A stretch of 64,000 nucleotides of DNA from Calliopsis andreniformis (GCF_051401765.1 NW_027480422.1:24694001-24758000), one strand, 5' to 3'. Shown: positions 38,321 to 51,765, counted from the stretch's first letter. Notes: a model not told the origin generated them from the letters alone. Translations and numbers: made by a program.

Positions 38321-40230
38321 AATGACCGTTACTTTCACACTGGTTGCAATTAATTCTGTTATACAAGGGAAAAACTTTTGTATTTATATTGTATTTTATG
38401 CTCCTGGCGTTGACTTCTAGGGTCCTAGCTATTGGATCTGGTGGAGCAACGCCCTAGAGTTAAGCCTAGGTTGCCCGGCACGTAGAAATGACCATACCTT
38501 TTACACTGGTTGCAATTATTCCAGTTATACGATGGAATAACTGCTCTATCTTTATTTTATTTTATGCTCCTGGCGTTGACTTCTAAGGCCCTGGCTATTC
38601 GATCTAGTGGAGCAACGTAATAGGGTGAAGCCTAGGTTGCCCGGAACGTAGAAATGACCGTTACTTTCACACTGTTTGCAAATATACATTATATACGATG
38701 GAAAAGCTGTTGTATTTATATTGTATTTTATGCTTCTCGCGTAGACTTCTTAGGCCCTAACTATTCGATCTGGTGGAACGACGCCCTAGAGTGAAGCCTA
38801 GGTTGCTCGTACCGTAGAAATGACCATATATTTCACACTGGTTGCAATTATTCCTGTTATACAAGGGAAAAACTGTTGTATTTATATTGTTTTTTATGCT
38901 CCTGGCGTTTACTTCTTAGGCCCTAACTATTCGATCTGGTGGAGCAACGCCCTAGAGTGAAGCCTAGGTTGCCCGGAATGTACAAATGACCATCACTTTC
39001 ACACTGGTTGCAATTATTCTTGTTATACGATGGAAAAACTGCTGTATTTATTTTGTATTTTATGCCTCTGGCGTTGACTCCTAAGGCCGCTGCTATTCGA
39101 TGTGGTGGAGCAACGACCTAGAGTGAAGCCTAGGTTGCCGGAACGCAGAAAAGGCCATGCCTTTCACATTGGTTGCAATTATTCCTGTTATACGATGGAA
39201 AAACTGTTGTATTTATATTATATTTTATGCTTCAGGCGTTGACTTCTAAGGCCGTAGCTGTTCGATGTGGTGGAGCAACACCCTAGAGTGAAGCCTAGGT
39301 TGCCCGGAAAGTAGAAATGACCATTACTTCCACACTGTTTGCAATTATTCATTTTATACAATGGAAAAACTGTTGCATTTATATTGTTTTTTATAGTTAT
39401 GGCGTTGACTTCTAAAGCCGTAGCTGTTCGATGTGGTGGAGCAATGCCCTAGAGTGAAGCCTAGGATGCCCGCAACGTAGAAATGACCATATCTTTCACA
39501 CTGTTTGAAATTATTCCTGTTATACGATTGAAAAACTGTTGTATTTATATTGTATTTTATGCTTCTGGCGTTGACTTCTAAGGTCCTAACTATTGGATCT
39601 GCTGGAGCAACGCCCTAGGGTGAAGCCTAGGTTGCCCGGAACGTAGAAATGACCATAACTTTCACACTGGTTGCAATTATTCTTGTGATACGATGGAAAA
39701 ACTGTTGTATTTATTTTGTATTTTATGCCTCTGGCGTTGACTCCTAAGGCCCTAACTATTCGATGTGGTGGAGCAACGCCCTAGAGTGAAGCTTAGGTAG
39801 CCCGGAGCGTAGAAATGACCATGTCTTTCACACTTGTTGCAATTATTCCTGTTATACTATGGAAAAACTGTTGTACTTATATTGTATTTTATGCTTCTCG
39901 CGTTGACTTCTTAGGCCCTAACTATTCGATCTGGTGGAGCAACGCCCTAGAGTGAAGCCTAGGTTGCCCGGAATGTAGAAATGACAATCACTTTCACACT
40001 GGTTGCAATTATTCTTGTTATACGATGGAAAAACTGCTGTATTGATTCTGTATTTTATGCCTCTGGCGTTGACTCCTAAGGCCGCTGCTATTCGATGTGG
40101 TGGAGCAACGACCTAGAGTGAAGCCTAGGTTGCCCGGAACGCAGAAAAGACCATGCCTTTCACACTGGTTGCAATGATTCCTGTTATACGATGGAAAAAC
40201 TGTTGTATTTATATTATATTTTATGCTTCA
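38321..40230 (+). repeat. Mosaic link between blocks C and D
   Basis: About 11.5 units drawn from several subfamilies: GTAATAGGGTG type (38609), a CGCGTAGACTTC unit, TATAGTTATGG type (39395), a GGATCTGCTGG unit and an AAGCTT unit (39789). 39180-39815 recurs at 45156-45791 at offset 5976 (36 x 166). The unit near 39138 has lost one base (GTTGCCGGAACG). Confidence 0.82.
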
Positions 40231-42720
40231 GGCGTTGACTTCTAAGGCAGTAGCTATTCGATGTGGTGGAGCAACGCCCTAGAGTGAAGCCTAGGTTGCC
40301 CGGAAAGTAGAAATGACCATCACTTCCACACTGTTTGCAATTATTCATTTTATACAATGGAAAAACTGTTGTATTTATATTGTTTTTTATAGTTATGGCG
40401 TTGACTCCTAAGGCCGTAGCTATTCGATGTGGTGGAGCAACGCCCTAGAGTGAAGCTTAGGTTGCCGGTAGCGTAGAAATGACCATGTCTTTGACACTGG
40501 TTGCAATTATTCCTGTTATACGATGGAAAAACTGTTGTATTTATATTGTATTTTATGCTTCTGGCGTTGACTTCTAAGGCCGCAGCTATTCGATGTGGTG
40601 GAGCAACGCCCTAGAGTGAAGCCTAGGTTGCCCGGAACGTAGAAATGACCATACCATTCACACTGGTTGCAATTATTCCTGTAATACGATGGAGAAGCTG
40701 TTGTATTTGTATTGTATTTTATGCTTCTGGCGTAGACTTCTTAGGCCCTAACTATTCGATCTGGTGGAACGACGCCCTAGAGTGAAGCCTAGGTTGCCCG
40801 TATCGTAGAAATGACCATATATTTCACACTGGTTGCAATTATTCCTGTTATACAAGGGAAAAACTGTTGTATTTATATTGTATTTTATGCTCCTGGCGTT
40901 GACTTCTTAGGCCCTAACTATTCGATCTGGTGGAGCAACGCCCTAGAGTGAAGCCTAGGTTGCCCGGAATGTACAAATGACCATCACTTTCACACTGGTT
41001 GCAATTATTCTTGTTATACGATGGAAAAACTGTTGTATTTATTTTGTATTTTATGACTCTGGCCTTGACTCCTAAGGCCGTAGCTATTCGATGTGGTGGA
41101 GCAACGACCTAGAGTGAAGCCTATGTTTCCCGGAACGTAGAAATGACCATACCTTTCACACTGGTTGCAATTATTTCTGTTATACAAGGGAAAAACTGTT
41201 GTATTTATGTTGTATTTTATGCTTCTGGCGTTGAGTTCCTGGGCCCTAACTATTCTATCTGGACGAGCAACGCCCTAGAGTGAAGCCTAGGTTGCCCGGA
41301 ATGCAGAAATGACTATCACTTTCACACTGGTGGCAATTATTCTTGTTATACGATGGAAAAACTGTTGTATTTATTTTGTATTTTATGACTCTGGCCTTGA
41401 CTCCTAAGCCCGTAGCTATTCGATGTGGTGGAGCAACGACCTAGAGTGAAGCCTATGTTTCCCGGAACGTAGAAATGACCATACCTTTCACACTGGTTGC
41501 AATTATTTCTGTTATACAAGGGAAAAACTGTTGTATTTATGTTGTATTTTATGCTTCTGGCGTTGACTTCCTGGGCCCTAACTATTCTATCTGGACGAGC
41601 AACGCCCTAGAGTGAAGCCTAGGTTGCCCGGAATGCAGAAATGACTATCACTTTCACACTGGTGGCAATTATTCCTGTTATACGACGGAAAAACTTTTGT
41701 ATTTATATTGTATTTTATGCTTCTGGCGTTGACTTCTAAGGTCCTAGCTATTGGATCTGGTGGAGCAACGCCCTAGAGTTAAGCCTAGGTTGCCCGGCAC
41801 GTAGAAATGACCATATCTTTCACACTGGTTGCAATTATGCCAGTTATACGATGGTAAAACTGTTGTATATTTATTGTATTTTATGCGCCTGGAGTTGTTT
41901 TCTAAGGCCCCAACTACTCGACCTGGTGGAGCAACGGCCTAGAGTGAGGTCTAGGTTGCACGGAACGTAGAAATGCCCATTCCTTTCACACTGATTGTAA
42001 TTATTCCAGTTATACGATGGAATAACTGCTCTATTTTTATTTTATTTTATGCTCCTGGCGTTGACTTCTAAGGCCCTGGCTATTCGATCTAGTGGAGCAA
42101 CGTAATAGGGTGAAGCCTAGGTTGCCCGGAACGTAGAAATGACCGTTACTTTCACACTGTTTGCAAATATACATTATATACGATGGAAAAGCTGTTGTAT
42201 TTATATTGTATTTTATGCTTCTCGCGTAGACTTCTTAGGCCCTAACTATTCGATCTGGTGGAACGACGCCCTAGAGTGAAGCCTAGGTTGCTCGTACCGT
42301 AGAAATGACCATATATTTCACACTGGTTGCAATTATTCCTGTTATACAAGGGAAAAACTGTTGTATTTATATTGTTTTTTATGCTCCTGGCGTTGACTTC
42401 TTAGGCCCTAACTATTCGATCTGGTGGAGCAACGCCCTAGAGTGAAGCCTAGGTTGCCCGGAATGTACAAATGACCATCACTTTCACACTGGTTGCAATT
42501 ATTCTTGTTATACGATGGAAAAACTATTGTATTTATTTTGTATTTTATGCCTCTGGCCTTGACTCCTAAGGCCGTAGCTATTCGATGTGGTGGAGCAACG
42601 ACCTAGAGTGAAGCCGATGTTTCCCGGAACGTAGAAATGACCATACCTTTCACACTGGTTGCAATTATTTCTGTTATACAAGGGAAAAACTGTTGTATTT
42701 ATGTTGTATTTTATGCTTCT
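40231..42720 (+). repeat. Block D, copy D1 (15 units, 2490 bp)
   Basis: Exact 15 x 166 unit from GGCGTTGACTTCTAAGGCAG, repeated at 42721. Rare shared variants are GTTGCCGGTAGCG, GATGGAGAAGCTG, CTGGACGAGCAAC and CCTAAGCCCGTAG. It holds an internal 2-unit duplication at about 40976-41640 and the GTAATAGGGTG unit at 42101. Confidence 0.93.
40976..41640 (+). repeat. Internal 2-unit duplication in D1 with a hybrid monomer
   Basis: The pair (GACTCTGGCCTTGACTCC unit, then ACAAGGG/CCTGGG unit) occurs twice at a 332-bp step (41011 and 41343). The first unit of the second pair is a hybrid: its left part is GGTGGCAATTATTC type and its right part is the TTGTTATACG to GACTCTGG type, joined near 41341. 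Both ACAAGGG units share CTGGACGAGC, unlike CTGGAGGAGC elsewhere. D2 repeats this at about 43466-44130. Confidence 0.88.
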
Positions 42721-45155
42721 GGCGTTGACTTCTAAGGCAGTAGCTATTCGATGTGGTGGAGCAACGCCCTAGAGTGAAGCCTAGGTTGCCCGGAAAGTAG
42801 AAATGACCATCACTTCCACACTGTTTGCAATTATTCATTTTATACAATGGAAAAACTGTTGTATTTATATTGTTTTTTATAGTTATGGCGTTGACTCCTA
42901 AGGCCGTAGCTATTCGATGTGGTGGAGCAACGCCCTAGAGTGAAGCTTAGGTTGCCGGTAGCGTAGAAATGACCATGTCTTTGACACTGGTTGCAATTAT
43001 TCCTGTTATACGATGGAAAAACTGTTGTATTTATATTGTATTTTATGCTTCTGGCGTTGACTTCTAAGGCCGCAGCTATTCGATGTGGTGGAGCAACGCC
43101 CTAGAGTGAAGCCTAGGTTGCCCGGAACGTAGAAATGACCATACCATTCACACTGGTTGCAATTATTCCTGTAATACGATGGAGAAGCTGTTGTATTTGT
43201 ATTGTATTTTATGCTTCTGGCGTAGACTTCTTAGGCCCTAACTATTCGATCTGGTGGAACGACGCCCTAGAGTGAAGCCTAGGTTGCCCGTATCGTAGAA
43301 ATGACCATATATTTCACACTGGTTGCAATTATTCCTGTTATACAAGGGAAAAACTGTTGTATTTATATTGTATTTTATGCTCCTGGCGTTGACTTCTTAG
43401 GCCCTAACTATTCGATCTGGTGGAGCAACGCCCTAGAGTGAAGCCTAGGTTGCCCGGAATGTACAAATGACCATCACTTTCACACTGGTTGCAATTATTC
43501 TTGTTATACGATGGAAAAACTGTTGTATTTATTTTGTATTTTATGACTCTGGCCTTGACTCCTAAGGCCGTAGCTATTCGATGTGGTGGAGCAACGACCT
43601 AGAGTGAAGCCTATGTTTCCCGGAACGTAGAAATGACCATACCTTTCACACTGGTTGCAATTATTTCTGTTATACAAGGGAAAAACTGTTGTATTTATGT
43701 TGTATTTTATGCTTCTGGCGTTGACTTCCTGGGCCCTAACTATTCTATCTGGACGAGCAACGCCCTAGAGTGAAGCCTAGGTTGCCCGGAATGCAGAAAT
43801 GACTATCACTTTCACACTGGTGGCAATTATTCTTGTTATACGATGGAAAAACTGTTGTATTTATTTTGTATTTTATGACTCTGGCCTTGACTCCTAAGCC
43901 CGTAGCTATTCGATGTGGTGGAGCAACGACCTAGAGTGAAGCCTATGTTTCCCGGAACGTAGAAATGACCATACCTTTCACACTGGTTGCAATTATTTCT
44001 GTTATACAAGGGAAAAACTGTTGTATTTATGTTGTATTTTATGCTTCTGTTGTTGACTTCCTGGGCCCTAACTATTCTATCTGGACGAGCAACGCCCTAG
44101 AGTGAAGCCTAGGTTGCCCGGAATGCAGAAATGACTATCACTTTCACACTGGTGGCAATTATTCCTGTTATACGACGGAAAAACTTTTGTATTTATATTG
44201 TATTTTATGCTTCTGGCGTTGACTTCTAAGGTCCTAGCTATTGGATCTGGTGGAGCAACGCCCTAGAGTTAAGCCTAGGTTGCCCGGCACGTAGAAATGA
44301 CCATATCTTTCACACTGGTTGCAATTATGCCAGTTATACGATGGTAAAACTGTTGTATATTTATTGTATTTTATGCGCCTGGAGTTGTTTTCTAAGGCCC
44401 CAACTACTCGACCTGGTGGAGCAACGGCCTAGAATGAGGTCTAGGTTGCACGGAACGTAGAAATGCCCATTCCTTTCACACTGATTGTAATTATTCCAGT
44501 TATACGATGGAATAACTGCTCTATTTTTATTTTATTTTATGCTCCTGGCGTTGACTTCTAAGGCCCTGGCTATTCGATCTAGTGGAGCAACGTAATAGGG
44601 TGAAGCCTAGGTTGCCCGGAACGTAGAAATGACCGTTACTTTCACACTGTTTGCAAATATACATTATATACGATGGAAAAGCTGTTGTATTTATATTGTA
44701 TTTTATGCTTCTCGCGTAGACTTCTTAGGCCCTAACTATTCGATCTGGTGGAACGACGCCCTAGAGTGAAGCCTAGGTTGCTCGTACCGTAGAAATGACC
44801 ATATATTTCACACTGGTTGCAATTATTCCTGTTATACAAGGGAAAAACTGTTGTATTTATATTGTTTTTTATGCTCCTGGCGTTGACTTCTTAGGCCCTA
44901 ACTATTCGATCTGGTGGAGCAACGCCCTAGAGTGAAGCCTAGGTTGCCCGGAATGTACAAATGACCATCACTTTCACACTGGTTGCAATTATTCTTGTTA
45001 TACGATGGAAAAACTATTGTATTTATTTTGTATTTTATGCCTCTGGCCTTGCCTCCTAAGGCCGTAGCTATTCGATGTGGTGGAGCAACGACCTAGAGTG
45101 AAGCCGATGTTTCCCGGAACGTAGAAATGACCATACCTTTCACACTGGTTGCAAT
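42721..45155 (+). repeat. Block D, copy D2
   Basis: Tandem copy of D1 at offset 2490 up to about 45155, where it leaves D for a copy of the link sequence (39180 onward). Differences seen by eye are few: TTCTGTTGTTGAC at 44046, AGAATGAGG at 44431 and CTTGCCTCC at 45048. Confidence 0.93.
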
Positions 45156-47060
45156 TATTCCTGTTATACGATGGAAAAACTGTTGTATTTATATTATATT
45201 TTATGCTTCAGGCGTTGACTTCTAAGGCCGTAGCTGTTCGGTGTGGTGGAGCAACACCATAGAGTGAAGCCTAGGTTGCCCGGAAAGTAGAAATGACCAT
45301 TACTTCCACACTGTTTGCAATTATTCATTTTATACAATGGAAAAACTGTTGCATTTATATTGTTTTTTATAGTTATGGCGTTGACTTCTAAAGCCGTAGC
45401 TGTTCGATGTGGTGGAGCAATGCCCTAGAGTGAAGCCTAGGATGCCCGCAACGTAGAAATGACCATATCTTTCACACTGTTTGAAATTATTCCTGTTATA
45501 CGATTGAAAAACTGTTGTATTTATATTGTATTTTATGCTTCTGGCGTTGACTTCTAAGGTCCTAACTATTGGATCTGCTGGAGCAACGCCCTAGGGTGAA
45601 GCCTAGGTTGCCCGGAACGTAGAAATGACCATAACTTTCACACTGGTTGCAATTATTCTTGTTATACGATGGAAAAACTGTTGTATTTATTTTGTATTTT
45701 ATGCCTCTGGCGTTGACTCCTAAGGCCCTAACTATTCGATGTGGTGGAGCAACGCCCTAGAGTGAAGCTTAGGTAGCCCGTAGCGTAGAAATGACCATGT
45801 CTTTGACACTGGTTGCAATTATTCCTGTTATACGATGGAAAAACTGTTGTATTTATATTGTATTTTATGCTTCTGGCGTTGACTTCTAAGGCCGCAGCTA
45901 TTCGATGTGGTGGATCAACGCCCTAGAGTGAAGCCTAGGTTGCCCGGAACGTAGAAATGACCATACCATTCACACTGGTTGCAATTATTCCCGTAATACG
46001 ATGGAAAAGCTGTTGTATTTGTATTGTATTTTATGCTTCTGGCGTAGACTTCTTAGGCCCTAACTATTCGATGTGGTGGAGCTACGACCTAGAGTGAAGC
46101 CTATGTTTCCCGGAACGTAGAAGTGACCATACCTTTCACACTGGTTGCAATTACTTCTGTTATACAAGGGAAAAACTGTTGTATTTATGTTGTATTTTAT
46201 GCTTCTGGCGTTGACTTCCTGGGCCCTAACTATTCTATCTGGAGGAGCAACGCCCTAGAGTGAAGCCTAGGTTGCCCGGAATGCAGAAATGACTATCACT
46301 TTCACACTGGTGGCAATTATTCCGTTTATACGATGGAAAAACTTTTGTATTTATATTGTATTTTATGCTTCTGGCGTTGACTTCTAAGGTCCTAGCTATT
46401 GGATCTGGTGGAGCAACGCCCTAGAGTTAAGCCTAGGTTGCCCGGAACGTGGAAATGACCTTCACGTTCACATTTGTTGAAATTATTCCCGTTATACGAT
46501 GGAAATCTGTTGTATTTTTATTGTATTTTATGTTTCGGGCGTTGACTTCTAAGGCCCTAGCTATTCGATCTGGTGGAGCACTGCCTTTTAGTGAAGGCTA
46601 GGCTGCCCGGAACGTAGAAATGACCTTTACTTTCACACTGCTTCCAAATATACGTCATGTACGATGGACAAGCTGTTGTATCTATTTTGAATTTTATGCT
46701 TCTGGCATTGACTTCTAAGGCCCTATCTATTCGATGTGGTGGAGCAACGCCCTAGGGTGAAGCCTAGGTTGCCCGGAACGTATAAATGACCATAGCTTTC
46801 ACACTGGTTGCATTTACTCCTGTTATACAAGGGAAAAACTGTTGTACTTATATTGTATTTTATGCTTCTTGCGTTCACTTCTTAGGACCTAACTATTCGA
46901 TCTGGTGGAGCAACGCCCTAGAGTGAAGCCTAGGTTTCCCGGAATGTAGAAATGACAATCACTTTCACACTGGTTGCAATTATTCTTGTTATACGATGGA
47001 AAAACTGCTGTATTGATTCTGTATTTTATGCCTCTGGCGTTGACTCCTAAGGCCGCAGCT
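45156..47060 (+). repeat. Displaced link copy and partial C-like stretch
   Basis: 45156-45791 repeats 39180-39815. From about 45780 the order follows block C (GTCTTTGACACTGG unit, TAATACGATGG type with CCCGTAATACG, ACAAGGG type, GGTGGCAATT type, GGAAATCTG type at 46465, AAATATACGTC type, CTTGCGTTCACTTC unit, GCTGTATTGATTC unit). Compared with C it lacks the AACTGGTTGAAATT unit and has more substitutions, so it is an older or independently decayed C relative. Confidence 0.8.
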
Positions 47061-48279
47061 ATTCGATGTGGTGGAGCAACACCCAAGAGTGAAGCCTAGG
47101 TTGCCTGGAACGTAGAAATTACCTTGTCTTTCACACTGGTTGCAATTATTCCTGTTATACGATGGAAAAACTGTTGTATTTATATTATACTTTATGCTTC
47201 AGGCGTTGACTTCTAGGGCCGTAGCTATTCGATGTGGTGGAGAAACGCCCTAGAGTGAAGCCTAGGTTGCCCGCAACGTAGAAATGACCATATCTTTCAC
47301 ACTGGTTGCAATTATGCCAGTTATACGATGGTAAAACTGTTGTATAATTATTGTATTTTATGCGCCTGGAGTTGTTTTCTAAGGCCCCAACTATTCGACC
47401 TGGTGGAGCAACGGCCTAGAGTGAAGTCTAGGTTGCACGGAACGTAGAAATGCCGATTCCTTTCGCACTGATTGTAATTATTCCAGTTATACGATGGAAT
47501 AACTGCTCTATTTTTATTTTACTTTATGCTCCTGGCGTTGACTTCTAAGGCCCTGGCTATTCGATCTAGTGGAGCAACGTAATAGGGTGAAGCCTAGGTT
47601 GCCCGGAACGTAGAAATGACCTGTACTTTTACACTGGTTGCAATTATGCCAGTTATACGATGGTAAAACTGTTGTATATTTATTGTATTTTATGCTTCTG
47701 GCATTGACTTCTAAGGCCCTAACTATTCGATGTGGTGGAGCAACGCCCTAGAGTGAAGCCTAGGTTGCCCGGAACGTAGAAATGTCCATAGCTATCACAG
47801 TGGTTGCATTTATCCCTGTTATACAAGGGAAAAACTGTTGTATTTATATTGTATTTTATGCTTCTGTCGTTGACTTCTTAGGCCCTAACTATTCGATCTG
47901 GTGGAGCAACGCCCTAGCGTGAAGCCTAGGTTGCCCGGAACGTAGAAATAACCATTACTTCCACACTGTTTGCAATTATTCATTTTATACAATGGAAAAA
48001 CTGTTGTATTTAGAATGTATTTTATAGTTATGGCGTTGACTTCAATGGCCGTAGCTATTCGATGGGGTGCAGCAATGCCCTAGAGTGAAGGCTAGGTTGC
48101 CCGGAACGTAGAAATGACCATACCTGTCACACTGGTTGCAATTATTCCTGTTATACAAGGGAATAACTGTTGTATTTATATTGCAGTTTATGCTTCTGGC
48201 GTTGACTTCTTAGGCCCTAACTATTCTATCTGGGGGAACCACGCCCTAGACTGAAGCCTAGGTTGCCCGGAACATAGAA

Positions 48280-48537
48280 ATGACCATCACTTTCACACTA
48301 GTTGCGATTATTCCTGTTATACGATGGAAAAACTGTTGTATCTATTTTGTATTTTATGCTTCTGGCGTTGACTTCTTAGGTCCTAACTATTGGATCTGGC
48401 GGAGCAACGCCCTCTGGTGTCGCCCAGGTTGCCCGGAACGTAGAAATGACCATAACTTTCATACTGGTTGCAATTATTCGTATTATACGATAGAAAAACT
48501 GTTGTATTTGTATTGTATTTTATGCTTCTGGCGTTGA
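48280..48537 (+). repeat. CTCTGGTGTCGCC monomer pair, copy 1 of 3
   Basis: A unit in which the normal CCCTAGAGTGAAGCCTAGG is replaced by CCCTCTGGTGTCGCCCAGG (about 48409), destroying the AvrII anchor, with GATCTGGCGGAGC upstream and TATTATACGATAG in the following unit. Copies lie at 49442-49699 and 51766-52023. The block of clustered changes is not found elsewhere in the window. Confidence 0.85.
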
Positions 48538-49441
48538 CTTCTTAGGCCCTAACTATTCGATCTGGTGGAGCAACACCCAAGAGTGAAGCCTAGGTTGCCT
48601 GGAACGTAGAAATGACCTTGTCTTTCACACTGGTTGCAATTATTCCTGTTATACGATGGAAAAACTGTTGTATTTATATTATATTTTATGCTTCAGGCGT
48701 TGACTTCTAGGGCCGTAGCTATTCGATGTGGCGGAGAAACGCCCTAGAGTGAAGCCTAGGTTGCCCGCAACGTAGAAATGACCATATCTTTCACACTGTT
48801 TGCAATTATTCCTGTTATACGATTGAAAAACTGTTGTATTTATATTGTATTTTATGCCTCTGGCGTCGACTTCTAAGTCCCTAACTATTCGATCTGGTGG
48901 AGCAACGCACTAGAGTGAAGCCTAGGTTGCCCGGAACGTAGAAATGACCTTTACTTTCACACTGTTTCCAAATATACATCATATACGATGGAAAAGCTGT
49001 TGTATTTATATTGTATTTTATAGTTATGGCGTTGTCTTCTAGGGCCGTAGCTATTCGATGTGATTGAGCAACGCCCCAGTGTGAAGTCTAGGTTGCCCGG
49101 AACGTAGAAATGACCATTACTTCCACACTGTTTGCAATTATTCATATTACACAGGGGAAAAACTGATGTATTTTTATTGTATTTTATGCGTCTGGAGCTG
49201 TTTTCTAAGGCCCTAACTATTCGATGTGGTGGAGCAACGCCCTGGAGTGAAGCCAAGGTTGCCCGGAACGTAGAAATGACCATAGGTATCACAGTGGTTG
49301 CAATTATCCCTGTTATACAAGCGAAAAACTGTTGTATTTATATTGTATTTTATGCTTCTGGCGTTGACTTCTTAGGCCCTAACTATTCGGTCTGGAGGAA
49401 CCACGCCCTAGACTGAAGCCTAGGTTGCCCGGAACGTAGAA

Positions 49442-49699
49442 ATGACCATCACTTTCACACTAGTTGCAATTATTCCTGTTATACGCTGGAAAAACTGTTG
49501 TATCTATTTTGTATTTTATGCTTCTGGCGTTGACTTCTTAGGTCCTAACTATTGGATCTGGCGGAGCAACGCCCTCTGGTGTCGCCCAGGTTGCCCGGAA
49601 CGTAGAAATGACCATAACTTTCATACTGGTTGCAATTATTCGTATTATATGATAGAAAAACTGTTGTATTTATATTGTATTTTATGCTTCTGGTGTTGA
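49442..49699 (+). repeat. CTCTGGTGTCGCC monomer pair, copy 2 of 3
   Basis: Second copy at offset 1162 (7 units) from the first. Its own changes are TACGCTGGAAAAAC in place of TACGATGG and TATATGATAG in place of TATACGATAG, the latter a CpG to TpG change. Confidence 0.85.
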
Positions 49700-51765
49700 C
49701 TTCTTAGGCCCTAACTATTCGATCTGGTGGAGCAACGCCCTAGAGTGAAGCCTAGGTTGCCTGGAACGTAGAAATGACCATGTCTTTCACACTGGTTGCA
49801 ATTATTCCTGTTATACAAGGGAAAAACTGTTTTATTTATATTGTATTTTATGCCCCTGGCGTTGACTTCTTAGGCCCTAACTATTCGGTCTTGTGGAGCA
49901 ACGCCCTAGAGTGAAGCCTAGGTTGCCCGGAATGTAGAAATGACCATCACTTTCACACTGGTTGCAATTATTCTTGTTATACGATGGAAAAACTGTTGTA
50001 TTTATTTCGTATTTTATGCCTCTGTCGGTGACTCCTAAGGCCGCAGCTATTCGACATGGTGGAGCAACGACCTAGAGTGAAGCCTATGTTGCCCGGAACG
50101 TAGAAATGACCATCATTTTCACACTGGTTGCCATTATTCCTGTTATACGATGGACAAACTGTTGGATTTTTATTGTACTTTATGCTTCTGGCGTTGACTT
50201 CTTAGGCCCTAACTATTGGATCTGGTGTAGCAACGCCTAGGGTGAAGCCTAGGTTGCCCGGATCGTAGAAATGACCATAACCTTCATACTGATTGCAATT
50301 ATTCGTTTTATACGATGGAAAAACTGTTGTACTAATATTGTATGTTATGCCTCTGGCGTTGACTTCTTAGGCCCTAGCTATTCGATCTGGTGGAGCAACT
50401 CCCTTGAGCGAAGCCTAGGTTGCCCGGAACGTAGAAATGACCGTTACTTTCACACTGTTTGCAAATATACATTGTATACGATGGAAAAGCCGTTGTATTT
50501 ATATTGTATTTTATGCTTCTGGCGTTGACTACTTAGGCCCTAACTATTTGATCTGGTGGAGCACAGCCTTGTAGTGAAGCCTAGGCTGCCCGGAACGTAG
50601 AAATGACCTTTACTTTCACACTGTTTCCGAATATACATCATATACGATGGACAAGCTGTTGTATATATTTTGTATTTTATGCTTCTGGCATTGACTTCTA
50701 AGGCCCTAACTATTCGATGTGGTGGAGCAACGCCCTAGAGTGAAGCCTAGGTTGCCCGGAACGTCGAAATGACCATAGCTTTCACACTAGTTGCAATTAC
50801 TCCTGTTATACAAGGGAATAACTGTTGTACTTATATTGTATTTTATGCTTCTTGCGGTGACTTCTTAGGCCCTAACTATTCGATCTGGTGGAGCAACGCC
50901 CTAGAGTGAAGCCTAGGTTGCCCGGAATGTAGAAATGACCATCACTTTCACACTGGTTGCAATTATTCTTGTTATACGATGGAAAAACTGCTGTATTTAT
51001 TTTGTATTTTATGCCTCTGGCGTTGTCTCCTACGGCCGTAGCTATTCGATGTGGTTCAGCAACGCCCTAGAGTGAAGCCTAGGTTGCCCGGAACGTAGAA
51101 ATGACCATTATTTCCACACTGTTTGCAATTATTCATATTATACAGTGGAAAAACTGTTATATTTATATTGCATTTTATGCTTCTGGCATTGACTTCTAAG
51201 GACCCAACTATCCGATGGTGGTGGAGCAACGCCCTAGAGTGAAGCCTAGGTTGCCCGGAACGTAGAAATGACCATAGCTATCACAGTGGTTGCAATTATC
51301 CCTGTTATACAAGGGAAAAACTGTTGTATTTATATTGTATTTTATGCTTCTGGCGTTGACTTCTTAGGCCCTGACTATTCGATCTGGTGGAGCAACGCCC
51401 TAGCGTGAAGCCTAGGTTGCCCGGAACGTAGAAATAACCATTACTTCCACACTGTTTGCAATTATTCATTTTATACAATGGAAAAACTGTTGTATTTATA
51501 ATGTATTTTATAGTTATGGCGTTGACTTCTATGGCCGTAGCTATTCGATGGGGTGGAGCAATGCCCTAGAGTGACGGCTAGGTTGCCCGGAACGTAGAAA
51601 TGACCATACCTTTCACACTGGTTGCAATTATTCCTGTTATACAAGGGAATAACTGTTGTATTTATATTGCAGTTTATGCTTCTGGCGTTGACTTCTTAGG
51701 CCCTAACTATTCGATCTGGAGGAACCACGCCCTAGACTGAAGCCTAGGTTGCCCGGAACGTAGAA

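Noticed and set aside
48957..49292. Overlapping frames on both strands (111 codons minus, 94 codons plus at 49132-49416).
   Set aside because: Both strands open over the same satellite units, and the plus-strand peptide closely resembles others in the array. This is a property of the repeat, not of a gene.
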